Source of the DNA: an uncultured Bacteroidales bacterium
GTDB lineage: Bacteria; Bacteroidota; Bacteroidia; Bacteroidales; Muribaculaceae
Direction: 5' to 3'
Assembly: GCA_902792895.1 (NCBI GenBank)
Contig: CADBBK010000009.1
Span: 1 to 64,000 of the forward strand
Length of the DNA: 64,000 bases
Part shown: positions 34,701 through 43,652 of the stretch, piece by piece
Layout: the number at the start of each line of letters is the position of its first letter
Numbering within the stretch: the first letter of the stretch is position 1
Position numbers and translations under genes: made by a program
Notes under the pieces: model-generated
Seen by the model: the letters and a program-made list of their open reading frames with translations, nothing else
Databases searched by the model: none
Told to the model about the DNA's origin: nothing

Positions 34701-37700
34701 ATGAAAAAGATTCTGTTAACACTCGCGATGGCATTGGTGACAGTGTATGCCAGTGCCTATTTCAAGGTGGGTGATATCTATTATCAGCCCGATGAACAAG
34801 CCGACGACGGCACTTGCTGGGTGCGCGACAGCCCCTATTATGGTGGCTATGACGGCTTGACCGACATCACGATTCCCGGACGTGTGACCTACAACGGCAG
34901 GGAGTATCGCGTGACCTCGATCGGCAGCGAGGCCTTCAAGAACGTGACCACGCTGCAGCGTGTACGCCTGGGTTGGGGCGTGGAGGAGATAGGCTCCTCG
35001 GCCTTTGCCGGCTGTACCAACCTGCGGTATGTCTTTCTGCCCAGCACGCTGACGCACATCTACAACTATGCCTTCCAGAATTGCTCGTCGATGACGGAGA
35101 TGGGCGTGGCAGCACCGACGCCGCCCACGCTGTCGTCCTATGCCTTGTCGGGCATGAGGACGTGCAATGTATTGACGGCGATCCAGACCAACGCCAGCAG
35201 CTACAACGCCGTGAGTGCCTGGAAGGCTGCCGACAGCAACGGCTCGGTCTCCTATAGCGGCGTCAAGGCCAACGACTTTGTCGAGAACGGCCTGTGCTAT
35301 GTGATCACGAGTCCCTCGACAATGAGCAACAACGTCAACGTCACGCTGGTGGGCATCCAGTCGGGGGTGACCTATCTGCCCATGACCTCTTCGGCCCATG
35401 ACTATACCAACAGTACCTACGGCGGTGGCTCTTACATCTTCTGTAACTGGACCGAGATTGCACCCTATGCCGCCTATAATCACTCGACCTTGCAGAAAAT
35501 CGGGCGCAGCGACGTGGGCTCATACTTCCGTCTCAAGGAGGTGGGCGCTTATGCCTTCAACAGCTGCCATGCATTGACCGAGGTCAATATCTCGGCCGAG
35601 ACGATCGGCAACTACGCTTTCTACAATTGTTCCAACCTGGCCACCGTCAACCTGTACCTCAAGGATACCGAGAACTATGGCACACAGAAACTGGGTGTGC
35701 GCTGCTTTGCCAATACTGCTGTATCCTGGGTGTACATCCCCCAAACGTTGACCTACTATGGTGACGGTGCTTTTGCACAGTGCAGCAACTTGGAGAATAT
35801 TAATGTAAGTTCCAATAACACCATCTTTGAGAGCTTTGCCGGCTGGCTGTGCAGCGAGAACTATGAAACCATCTACCAGGTGGGCGCCGCCAACACCAGG
35901 GTGGGCAACGGCGGTTTCTATGGCACGGCCAGGACTATCAAGCCGTGGTGCTTTGCCGGCTGCAACAAGTCGACCTATCTCAAGATTCCCTATGGCGTCT
36001 GGACGATTGGCGATTACGCCTTCTACAACACGACACTGGAGGAGTTGCGCATTCCCAGCTCTGCGACTTCGGTCTCTACCCATGCCTTCTCCAACATGCC
36101 CTCACTGAGTAAGCTCATTTTCAATAGACCTAGTCCGCCCTCGGGCATGGACTTCTCGGGCATCGGCAGTAACTGTGAGCTGAGCGTGCCGTTCAACAAC
36201 GTCTCGGCCTACTCTCAGAACAGCGTGTGGAGCAGTGCCTTTGCCACTATCAACGGCAAGGCCTACGACTTTGCAAAGGCCGACGATTCGGGCAACACGA
36301 CGCTGTACTACACCGTCACCAGCGTGGGTACCTATACCGACGCGGTGGCCAGCACGCTCACGTTCAATGGCCAGGTGAAAATCGTCAGGGGTGAAATGTA
36401 CAACCCTAACACGATCAGCATCCCGATCAGGTATTACAGTTCCAATGTCGATAACTACGCCATCACCGAGATCGAGGACCAGGCGTTCTCGGGCACCAAC
36501 CTGAGTGCGGTCTATGGCGGCAAGTGCGTCAAGAAAATCGGCGAGAGAGCCTTTTATTACTGTTTCTACCTGACGACGGTGAACATCCCCAACCCGGTCC
36601 ACATCGGCAGAAGTGCGTTCTACTTCTGCGACAAGCTCAACTCCATCAACATGGGCAGCCGACTGGAATTTATCGGGTCGCAGGCCTTCTATGCCTGCTC
36701 AGCCCTCACCGGAGAGCTCACAATGCCGGCAACACTGGCCACCATCGAGTCGGGAGCGTTTACCAATTGCACTGGACTGTCGAGCATCTTCATCAGCAGA
36801 ACTGAGACCACCACGTTTGGCAGGGATTTCTTCCCGAACAACGCCGAAGGCTTCATCTGCTACGTGCCTCTGAACCAATTCTACGACTTCTACTCCAAGA
36901 TGAAGACCAGCAGCTATTCGAACTATCCCACTACAGCGCCCTCCAAACTGCTGCCTTGGGTCAAGCCTACCACCCAATGGACCCCCATCTCGGTTCCTGT
37001 CGATGACAGCGTGCTGCTGCCCGCCACCGGCGATTTCTATACCGCCGACCAGTTTGACTTAGCGACGCGTTCGCTTGTCTTGGGGAAACTGAGCAACGAC
37101 GTGGGTATCGCCGGCCATACAGGCATGTTGCTAAAGGGCACGGTGGGCACCGTCTATCGCTTCAGGCCCAAGACCGCTGTGGCACCCTACATATTCTACA
37201 CCCCTAATAAGGACTATCTCAAGGGTGTGACAGGTGCCAGCCAAACACTCGGCTATACTTCCTCAGGGCCTTGGAACTACACTTTCAACGGTTCCGACCG
37301 TTTCAACCGCGTGACCTCGTCGCAGACGATCAACAGCGGTTCAGCCTATGTGCAACTGGCAGCGAGCGATGTCGGCCCGATAAATGTATCCACCGTTTAC
37401 ATCGAGGATAATTCCATGCACTATAATCTGTGGATCAATGGTGTCCAGGTCAACAGCCTGAACTACAACAACTTGTCATTTATCGATGGTGTGGAAGGCA
37501 CAGTGACTTACACGCCGAGCACCAACACGCTGAAACTGAGCAATGCGACCATCACCAGCAACACCACCGATAACATCAGGAACGAAATCAGTGGCTTGAA
37601 GATCACCGTTACGGGAACCAATACGATCCAAACCACAGCTGGCAACAATTCGCCTCTCAATGTCAAGGAATCACTTTCCATCTCAGGTTCAGGTACAATC

Positions 37701-38216
37701 AATTGCATTGGTGACACCTACTATGGATGCGGGGTGACTACCGGCCGAACGCTGACCCTCAGCGGCGGCGTGCAAGCCCTGTTCCGCGGTAAGTATTATG
37801 GCATTTACGGTGGCACCAGTACATGCCGACTGGTCATGAGCGGAGCGAACACCAAACTGACCGCCTACGGTAGGATCAACGCTTCCATCATCCGTATGCA
37901 GCCCACACTCAGCGATGGGCTGACAATTACCGAACCTGCCGGAGCCTACTTCAACAGCGATGGTACAGTGGTCTCAGCCAGTGGCAGCACAATCTACAAT
38001 CGTAATGTTGTCATCAGCAAGTCCGCAACCCTGCGCGGCGACGTGGATGGCGACGGCGAGGTGGCCATCAGCGACGTGAGCGTCCTCATCGACTACCTGC
38101 TCACCGGCAATGCCTCGAGTATCAACATCCAGGCCGCCGATTGTGACAATGACGGCGAGGTGGCCATCAGCGACGTCTCGTTGCTGATTGACTACCTGCT
38201 CACTGGTAACTGGTAG
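34701..38216 (+). CDS. BspA-type leucine-rich repeat surface protein with dockerin repeats
   Basis: 1171 aa starting MKKILLTLAMALVTVYASA (signal peptide). Residues about 60-750 contain many LRR_5/BspA units with the AF...C.L..V.IP pattern (GSEAFKNVTTLQRVRL, SSAFAGCTNLRYVFLPSTL, GERAFYYCFYLTTVNIP). A middle region (about 760-910) and a beta-rich, low-complexity region (about 910-1105) follow, then two dockerin-type loops (GDVDGDGEVAISDV, DCDNDGEVAISDV). BspA-like LRRs typically mediate adhesion or protein binding; the ligand is unknown. It has its own -7 box and a strong terminator. Confidence 0.88.
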   Translation: MKKILLTLAMALVTVYASAYFKVGDIYYQPDEQADDGTCWVRDSPYYGGYDGLTDITIPGRVTYNGREYRVTSIGSEAFKNVTTLQRVRLGWGVEEIGSSAFAGCTNLRYVFLPSTLTHIYNYAFQNCSSMTEMGVAAPTPPTLSSYALSGMRTCNVLTAIQTNASSYNAVSAWKAADSNGSVSYSGVKANDFVENGLCYVITSPSTMSNNVNVTLVGIQSGVTYLPMTSSAHDYTNSTYGGGSYIFCNWTEIAPYAAYNHSTLQKIGRSDVGSYFRLKEVGAYAFNSCHALTEVNISAETIGNYAFYNCSNLATVNLYLKDTENYGTQKLGVRCFANTAVSWVYIPQTLTYYGDGAFAQCSNLENINVSSNNTIFESFAGWLCSENYETIYQVGAANTRVGNGGFYGTARTIKPWCFAGCNKSTYLKIPYGVWTIGDYAFYNTTLEELRIPSSATSVSTHAFSNMPSLSKLIFNRPSPPSGMDFSGIGSNCELSVPFNNVSAYSQNSVWSSAFATINGKAYDFAKADDSGNTTLYYTVTSVGTYTDAVASTLTFNGQVKIVRGEMYNPNTISIPIRYYSSNVDNYAITEIEDQAFSGTNLSAVYGGKCVKKIGERAFYYCFYLTTVNIPNPVHIGRSAFYFCDKLNSINMGSRLEFIGSQAFYACSALTGELTMPATLATIESGAFTNCTGLSSIFISRTETTTFGRDFFPNNAEGFICYVPLNQFYDFYSKMKTSSYSNYPTTAPSKLLPWVKPTTQWTPISVPVDDSVLLPATGDFYTADQFDLATRSLVLGKLSNDVGIAGHTGMLLKGTVGTVYRFRPKTAVAPYIFYTPNKDYLKGVTGASQTLGYTSSGPWNYTFNGSDRFNRVTSSQTINSGSAYVQLAASDVGPINVSTVYIEDNSMHYNLWINGVQVNSLNYNNLSFIDGVEGTVTYTPSTNTLKLSNATITSNTTDNIRNEISGLKITVTGTNTIQTTAGNNSPLNVKESLSISGSGTINCIGDTYYGCGVTTGRTLTLSGGVQALFRGKYYGIYGGTSTCRLVMSGANTKLTAYGRINASIIRMQPTLSDGLTITEPAGAYFNSDGTVVSASGSTIYNRNVVISKSATLRGDVDGDGEVAISDVSVLIDYLLTGNASSINIQAADCDNDGEVAISDVSLLIDYLLTGNW

Positions 38217-38260
38217 TAACAATGGCGATTGATAGTGGCGACATAGCCACCTGACATGAA

Positions 38261-38296
38261 AATGCCTGCGGGGAAGATTCTCCGCGGGCATTTTGT
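38261..38296 (+). terminator. Rho-independent terminator after the BspA-LRR gene
   Basis: AATGCCTGCGGGGA pairs with TCTCCGCGGGCATT (12-13 bp stem with one G-T pair) around a short loop, followed by TTTTGTCCTT. Confidence 0.8.
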
Positions 38297-38328
38297 CCTT
38301 GACACAGCAGCCGCATCTGACCTAGGCG

Positions 38329-38406
38329 GCGTTTCAGTCATTGAAAACAAGTTTTCATGACATTCAACTTGCTAAAAATTTGGCATTCCTCTCGGCTTGC
38401 ACTATC
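38329..38406 (+). repeat. 78-bp direct repeat, upstream copy (inactive-looking promoter)
   Basis: Identical over all 78 bp to 38471-38548. It contains the palindrome TGAAAACAAGTTTTCA (38342-38357) and TTTG at 38379-38382. Past the repeat end the sequence reads TATCGTTC where the downstream copy has TATCTTTG, so the -7 box is broken here. Confidence 0.85.
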
Positions 38407-38470
38407 GTTCGCTGCGCGCAAGATAGGCTGCGCCTCGGAAATGGCCCAATAAATTTGGATAATTTTTGCT

Positions 38471-38552
38471 GCGTTTCAGTCATTGAAAACAAGTTTTCAT
38501 GACATTCAACTTGCTAAAAATTTGGCATTCCTCTCGGCTTGCACTATCTTTG
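38471..38552 (+). promoter_or_regulatory. 78-bp direct repeat, downstream copy, forming the promoter of the FAD/Fe-S gene
   Basis: The second copy (38471-38548) carries the palindrome TGAAAACAAGTTTTCA (38484-38499), -33 TTTG (38521-38524), a 20-bp spacer and TATCTTTG (38545-38552). The predicted start site is about 23 bp before the ATG at 38582. The palindrome lies 21 bp upstream of the -33, a position suited to an activator. Confidence 0.7.
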
Positions 38553-38581
38553 GGGGTTGATTAAGTTAAAGTTAAAGGGAT

Positions 38582-41560
38582 ATGAAGGACTATAGCGGAT
38601 TCTTGAGAGAGATACGGGCTGCGCTGCCTGCCGAGCGGGTTTACACCGACGAGTTGCGTACCCTGGCATGGGGCACCGATGCGAGTTTTTACCGCTTGAC
38701 GCCGCAGGTGGTCATCCGCGCTAAGGATGAGGCTGAGGTTGCTGCCATCGTCAGGGCGGCCAACCGCTATGGGTTGCCGTTTACTTTCCGCGCGGCGGGC
38801 ACGTCGTTGTCGGGCCAGAGTGTGAGCGATAGCATCCTGATTGTGGCGGGTAAGAATTGGGAGGACTACAGCATCGCTCCTGACGGCGAGAGCATCACCC
38901 TGCAGCCCGGTATCGTGGGAGCACGGGTGAACCAAATCTTAAAACCGCTGGGGCGCGTGTTCCCGCCTGATCCTGCGAGCATCGGCTCGGCCATGGTGGG
39001 CGGCATCGTCGCCAACAACGCCTCGGGCATGAACTGCGGCACGCACGCCAACAGCGACCGCATGCTGCTGTCGGCACGTCTGGTGCTGCCCGACGGCACT
39101 GTGCTCGACACGGGTGACGAGGCCAGCCGTGAGTCATTCCGCCAGAGCCATCCCGACTTTATTGCCAAGATTGAGTCTCTGCGTGACCGCATTCGCGCCA
39201 ACGGACCGCTGGCCGAGCGCATCCGCAAGAAATACAGCATCAAGAACGTGACGGGTTTGAACTTGAGGCCGTTTGTCGCCTACGATGATCCGTTTGATAT
39301 TATTGCCCACTGCGTGGTGGGCAGCGAGGGCACGTTGGCGTTTATCAGCCAGGTGACCATGCGAACGCTTCACGATTACCCGTGCAAAGCCTCGGCGATG
39401 CTCTATTTCTACACCATGCGCGAGAGTTGTGAGGCGGTGGTGGCCCTCAAGCAGTTGCTGTCGGGCGAGGAGGACATCGCCATGAGTGAGGAGCGCCTGA
39501 TGGTCAAGAGCGCTGAGATGCTCGACTATTTGTCGTTGGCCTCGGTCGACGACCCCGTATACCTGCAGTACAAGCGCGACGTGGACGCGGGCCGTATCGA
39601 GGGCGTTGAGCCGGGCGACTACCACAACCTGACGGCCATCCTCACCGAGACCAAGGCCATGACTCCTGGCGACCTGCAGCACCGCATCGACACGATTACC
39701 GCTTGCCTGTCGCAGTTCCAGACCTATATCCCCGTTGAATTTACCACCGACCCGGCTGTCTATGGCAAATATTGGGCCATCCGCTCGGGCATTTTCCCCA
39801 GCGTGGGCGGAGCGCGTCCCGTGGGTACGTCGTGCTTGATCGAAGACGTTGCCTTTGCCGTCGAGGATCTGCCTGAGGCCACTGTCAAGTTACAGCGGTT
39901 GATTGCCAACCACGGTTACGCGGATGCCTGTATCTACGGCCACGCCTTTGAGGGCAATTACCACTTTATCATCAACCAATTGTTCAGCGACGAGAGCGAG
40001 GTGCAGCGCTATGCATCGATGATGCGCGACGTGGCACGGCTGGTGGTCGAGGAGTATGACGGCTCGTTGAAGGCCGAACACGGCACGGGCCGCAACATGG
40101 CGCCGTTTGTCAAGTATGAATGGGGCGAGGAGGCTTTTGCCGCCATGCGCGAGCTGAAGGAGATTTTCGACCCGCACTATCTGCTCAACCCCGGGGTGAT
40201 TTTCAACGACGACCCCGAGTGCTTCATCAAGCATTTCAAGCCCCTGCCCGAACTGAAACTCAAAGGCCTGAGCACCCAGCTGGCACCCAAGGGCGACCGC
40301 CACGATAGTGTGCGGGCGACTGTCGAAGGCGTACTCAAGGCCAACAAATGCATCGAGTGCGGCTTTTGCGAGGTGAATTGCGTGACCTGCGGCCTGACGT
40401 TGTCCTCGCGCCAGCGCATCGTCATCCAGCGCGAAATTTCCCACCTTCGTGAGACTGGCAATGACCCCGATCGCTTGGCAACCCTCGTCAAGCAATACCG
40501 CTACCAGGGTGACCAGACCTGCGCCGGCGACGGCTTGTGCGCTACCTCATGTCCGATGGGCATCAATGTGGCCGACATGACTCACCTGGTGCGGCAGGAA
40601 GCCCAGCCGCCCGGCAGCATGGGGTATAAGGCCGGCCAGTTTGCCGCCCGGCATTTCGCGGGCATCAAGAGCGGACTGCGCCTGGTTCTCGACACCGCCC
40701 GCATGGGTCACAATGTGCTGGGTTCTTCGGCCATGCAGGGCCTTGCTGGCGCCATGCACAAGGCCGGACTGCCCCTGTGGACCCCTGCAATGCCTGGCAA
40801 GTCCCGTCAACCCCATACTCTGGCTGCAACGGGAGAAACCCAACTGGCGGCCGACATCAAGGTTGTCTATTTCCCCTCGTGCATCAACCAGACCATGGGC
40901 CTGTCCAAGGGCTCACCCGTGAAAAATACCCTTGTCAACGAGATGGTGCAGTTGTGCCGCAAGGCGGGCTACGAGGTCATTTTCCCCGAGGGAATGGAAC
41001 GGATGTGCTGCGGCACCATCTGGGAGTCCAAGGGCATGCTCGACATCGCCGACCAGAAGACCGCCGAACTCGACGAGGCGTTGTGGCAGGCTAGCCAGCA
41101 AGGCCGTTATCCCGTCGTGTGTGACCAGAGCCCGTGCCTGCATCGCATGCGCAAGTGCATCACCCGCATGCGCCTCTACGAGCCCGTGGAGTTCATCTGG
41201 GAATGCCTGCGCGACCGCCTGGAGTTTACCCCGATTGACCGCCGCATCGCCCTGCACTTCACCTGTTCCACGCGTGAGATGGGCCTGGTGGACACCATGA
41301 CCAAACTGGCACGCCTGTGCAGCAGCAACGTGTTCCTGCCCGAGGGCGTGGGCTGCTGCGGCTTTGCCGGCGACCGAGGTTGGACGCATCCCGAGGTCAA
41401 CCGTTGGGCCTTGAGAAAACTGCGCCGCCAGCTTGAGGAAAACCGCATCGAGATGGGCTATAGCAACAGCCGCACCTGTGAAGTGGGCCTCGAGACCAAC
41501 GGCGGCATTCCTTACCAGAGCATCGTCTATCTGGTCAACGAGACCACCCGCCCCAAGTGA
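38582..41560 (+). CDS. FAD-linked oxidase fused to Fe-S / CCG-domain oxidoreductase
   Basis: 992 aa. N-terminal FAD-binding PCMH-type domain (VVIRAKDEAEVAAIVRAANR, FRAAGTSLSGQS, GGIVANNASGMNCG), then the FAD-oxidase C domain (KAEHGTGRNMAPFV). Two Fe-S motifs follow (CIECGFCEVNC and CAGDGLCATSCPMG), then CCG-type cysteine motifs (FPSCINQTMG, MCCGTIW, FTCSTREMG, GCCGFAGD). This is the fused D-lactate/2-hydroxyacid dehydrogenase architecture: GlcD-like plus GlcF/LldE-like parts in one chain. It likely oxidises D-lactate or glycolate and passes electrons to quinone; the exact substrate is inferred. Confidence 0.9.
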   Translation: MKDYSGFLREIRAALPAERVYTDELRTLAWGTDASFYRLTPQVVIRAKDEAEVAAIVRAANRYGLPFTFRAAGTSLSGQSVSDSILIVAGKNWEDYSIAPDGESITLQPGIVGARVNQILKPLGRVFPPDPASIGSAMVGGIVANNASGMNCGTHANSDRMLLSARLVLPDGTVLDTGDEASRESFRQSHPDFIAKIESLRDRIRANGPLAERIRKKYSIKNVTGLNLRPFVAYDDPFDIIAHCVVGSEGTLAFISQVTMRTLHDYPCKASAMLYFYTMRESCEAVVALKQLLSGEEDIAMSEERLMVKSAEMLDYLSLASVDDPVYLQYKRDVDAGRIEGVEPGDYHNLTAILTETKAMTPGDLQHRIDTITACLSQFQTYIPVEFTTDPAVYGKYWAIRSGIFPSVGGARPVGTSCLIEDVAFAVEDLPEATVKLQRLIANHGYADACIYGHAFEGNYHFIINQLFSDESEVQRYASMMRDVARLVVEEYDGSLKAEHGTGRNMAPFVKYEWGEEAFAAMRELKEIFDPHYLLNPGVIFNDDPECFIKHFKPLPELKLKGLSTQLAPKGDRHDSVRATVEGVLKANKCIECGFCEVNCVTCGLTLSSRQRIVIQREISHLRETGNDPDRLATLVKQYRYQGDQTCAGDGLCATSCPMGINVADMTHLVRQEAQPPGSMGYKAGQFAARHFAGIKSGLRLVLDTARMGHNVLGSSAMQGLAGAMHKAGLPLWTPAMPGKSRQPHTLAATGETQLAADIKVVYFPSCINQTMGLSKGSPVKNTLVNEMVQLCRKAGYEVIFPEGMERMCCGTIWESKGMLDIADQKTAELDEALWQASQQGRYPVVCDQSPCLHRMRKCITRMRLYEPVEFIWECLRDRLEFTPIDRRIALHFTCSTREMGLVDTMTKLARLCSSNVFLPEGVGCCGFAGDRGWTHPEVNRWALRKLRRQLEENRIEMGYSNSRTCEVGLETNGGIPYQSIVYLVNETTRPK

Positions 41561-41608
41561 TGGCAGCGGTAAAATATAAAATGAACAAGATTTAATGAAA
41601 AAAAGATT

Positions 41609-41875
41609 ATGACGCACGACGAAGACATGTGGCAGGACTATGATTATCACCAGAACACGGGTGAACTGCCGGAGTATTTTAATGAGGACGAGGACGTCAT
41701 TTACGACGACGATGGTGACGGTGGTGATCCGGGTCCGGATTACATCCCCATCCGTGCCAGGTGCCCTCGCTGCGGCAGCTGGTCGGCCATGTTGCTGACC
41801 GATGGCAACTACCGCTGCCTGTATTGCGGCACCGACCATTACTTTGACCGCATCGTCCGCCGCAACGGGCGTTAG
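41609..41875 (+). CDS. Acidic protein with C-terminal zinc ribbon
   Basis: 88 aa. Residues 1-45 are very acidic (EDMWQDYDYH, EDEDVIYDDDGDGGD). Residues 51-75 form a zinc ribbon with CPRCG and CLYCG knuckles 21 residues apart. The C-terminus is basic (RIVRRNGR). It could bind nucleic acid or protein; no known family is assigned. It sits 48 bp after the oxidoreductase and 38 bp before a nitroreductase gene on the same strand. Confidence 0.72.
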   Translation: MTHDEDMWQDYDYHQNTGELPEYFNEDEDVIYDDDGDGGDPGPDYIPIRARCPRCGSWSAMLLTDGNYRCLYCGTDHYFDRIVRRNGR

Positions 41876-41913
41876 TGCCTGAACGATAGCAATGAAACAA
41901 AAACGATAGAGAT

Positions 41914-42603
41914 ATGACCTTACAAGAAGCCATCCAGGCCCGCCACAGCGTGAGGGCCTACAAAGCACAACCGTTAAGCGACGCCGATGCGTGTGCGCTG
42001 ACCGAGAAAATCGCGCAGCTGAACCGTGAGGGCGGACTGCACATGCAGTTGATACAGAATGAGCCTAAAGCCTTCCTGGGCCCCTTTGCCCGCTACGGCA
42101 AGTTCCGTGGGGTGAATGATTACATCGTCATGATCGGGAGAAAAGCCGACGACCTCGACGAGCGCATCGGCTATTACGGCGAGCAGTTGGTGCTCTATGC
42201 CCAAACGCTCGGGCTGAACACCTGTTGGGTGGGACTGAGTTATACCAAAATTCCCGGGACCTATGTTCTCAATGAGGATGAGAAAATCGCTTGCTACATC
42301 TCCATCGGCTATGGTGAGACACAGGGCGTGACGCACAAAATCAAGCGCATCGACCAGGTGAGCAACATCAGCGACGATTCTCCCGAGTGGTTCCGCCGTG
42401 GCGTAGAGGCCGCACTGCTGGCCCCCACAGCCATCAATCAGCAGAAGTTCTCGTTTGAACTCCTGCCTGCCGAGGACGGGCAACTGCCCCGCGTCCTCGC
42501 CCAGCGCCATTTTTCCCTCGTGGGTTACACCCAGATGGACTTGGGCATCGCCAAGTACCACTTTGAACTCGGCGCCGGCACAGACAACTTCCGCTGGGCA
42601 TAA
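41914..42603 (+). CDS. Nitroreductase-family protein (TM1586-like)
   Basis: 229 aa. FMN-binding nitroreductase fold: IQARHSVRAYKAQPLSDAD at the N-terminus, GYYGEQLVLYAQTLGLNTCWVGLSY in the middle, and a second half (WFRRGVEAALLAPTAINQQKFSFEL) of the TM1586-like subgroup, in which two half-domains are fused. It is a cytosolic NAD(P)H-dependent reductase; the substrate is not evident. It ends at the convergent spacer holding repeat copy B. Confidence 0.87.
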   Translation: MTLQEAIQARHSVRAYKAQPLSDADACALTEKIAQLNREGGLHMQLIQNEPKAFLGPFARYGKFRGVNDYIVMIGRKADDLDERIGYYGEQLVLYAQTLGLNTCWVGLSYTKIPGTYVLNEDEKIACYISIGYGETQGVTHKIKRIDQVSNISDDSPEWFRRGVEAALLAPTAINQQKFSFELLPAEDGQLPRVLAQRHFSLVGYTQMDLGIAKYHFELGAGTDNFRWA

Positions 42604-42642
42604 TACAACAATAAAGATTAGTACATCCGTATTCTTGATAAA

Positions 42643-42750
42643 AGGAAAACAACAAATACAATAAATACAAACCTGCGGCGCGTAGCTGTTTTTAATATCA
42701 AGGGTGCGGATGCCATTGTTTTTTATTGTACTTATTGTTTTCCCTTTAGT
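42643..42750. repeat. Dispersed AT-rich intergenic element, copy B
   Basis: Shares AACAACAAATACAA on the left, the core GGTGCGGATGCCA and a TATTGTTTTCC-like right end with copy A at 17090-17250. Its ends (AAAGGAAAACAACAAATACA and TGTACTTATTGTTTTCCCTTT) are near-perfect inverted repeats. It also lies between convergent genes (ends at 42603 and 42763). Confidence 0.55.
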
Positions 42751-42762
42751 ACGTTGTCGTGG

Positions 42763-43176
42763 TTACATGCCTGTGCGTTGATGGTGGAGAGAATGGCGCA
42801 TGCTCATGAGTTCTTGAATATTGCCGAAGAATGAGGTGATGCCAACGGTCATCAGCAACGAGATGGCAGTGGCAGTGATGAATCGTGAATTCTCGCTCAA
42901 CCATTGCAAGAGGAAATATTGATTCTTGAACGTGAACACAGGAACATCCATGGGTGTTGAGAGGATGTATGTCATAGCAATGATACCGCTGACGATTCCT
43001 GCAATGAATGCGATTACCACAGCCATCTTGTAACGTCGGATGGTCGCCTCCTGGTGTTGTTTGATATATTCCACGGCATCCAAGCGCTTGGTGAGTGAGG
43101 CCATGAAGGCATCACTGTCGTCGAAGTGTTGCTTATTGGCGAGGAAAAGTTCCTCAAGTGCTTTATCTTTGTTCAT
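42763..43176 (-). CDS. Two-helix membrane protein next to an ECF sigma factor (possible anti-sigma)
   Basis: 137 aa. A soluble, charged N-terminus (MNKDKALEELFLANKQHFDD, up to about residue 48) is followed by two membrane helices (about 50-70 and 98-117). Its start overlaps the stop of the sigma factor gene (ATGA), so the two are translationally coupled. A cytosolic N-terminus plus membrane anchor, coupled to a sigma-factor gene, is typical of anti-sigma factors, but no recognisable anti-sigma domain is seen. Confidence 0.72.
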   Translation of the reverse strand: MNKDKALEELFLANKQHFDDSDAFMASLTKRLDAVEYIKQHQEATIRRYKMAVVIAFIAGIVSGIIAMTYILSTPMDVPVFTFKNQYFLLQWLSENSRFITATAISLLMTVGITSFFGNIQELMSMRHSLHHQRTGM

Positions 43177-43649
43177 AACTGTAGTCTTGCTTTTAGCTTG
43201 TCACGTCCTCGCGATAGTTGTTGCTTGACGGCATCCTGCGATGCGTCAGTTATTGTGGCGATTTCTTTGATGCTGTACCCGTTCATGTAGTAGAGTGTGA
43301 TGGCAGAGCGTTCCTTGGGCGGCAAGGTGCGCAGGGCCAGGTAGAGGTCTTGGTGTTCAAAGGAAGAATCCGCTTCTGTGCCGCCGATGAGCGTGCGGGC
43401 TTCATCGATGCTTTCCATCGTGCGACAACTCGCCTTATGGTTCAAGAATGTGTTATGGGCAATCTTGAAGAGCCAGGAGCGGAATCTCTCCTTGTCCTGA
43501 TATCCTGCCAGCGAGAGGTAGGCCTTGACCAAGGTATCCTGTGCCAGGTCGTCGGCATCGCCCTTGTTGCCGCAGCACAGGGCGAGCAAGAAACCTCGCA
43601 GGGCCTCTTGCTCTCGCTCCACATGCGCTATGAAGACTTCGCGGGTCAC
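43173..43649 (-). CDS. ECF-type RNA polymerase sigma factor
   Basis: 158 aa. Sigma region 2 is visible in DADDLAQDTLVKAYLSLAGYQDKERFRSW, and region 4 in LPPKERSAITLYYMNGYSIKEI with the HTH ATITDASQDAVKQQLSRGRDKL. It directs RNA polymerase to stress or surface-response genes. It lies between a DUF6249-like membrane protein gene (4 bp upstream) and a possible anti-sigma gene (overlapping), a three-gene operon. Confidence 0.9.
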   Translation of the reverse strand: MTREVFIAHVEREQEALRGFLLALCCGNKGDADDLAQDTLVKAYLSLAGYQDKERFRSWLFKIAHNTFLNHKASCRTMESIDEARTLIGGTEADSSFEHQDLYLALRTLPPKERSAITLYYMNGYSIKEIATITDASQDAVKQQLSRGRDKLKARLQL

Positions 43650-43652
43650 AGG

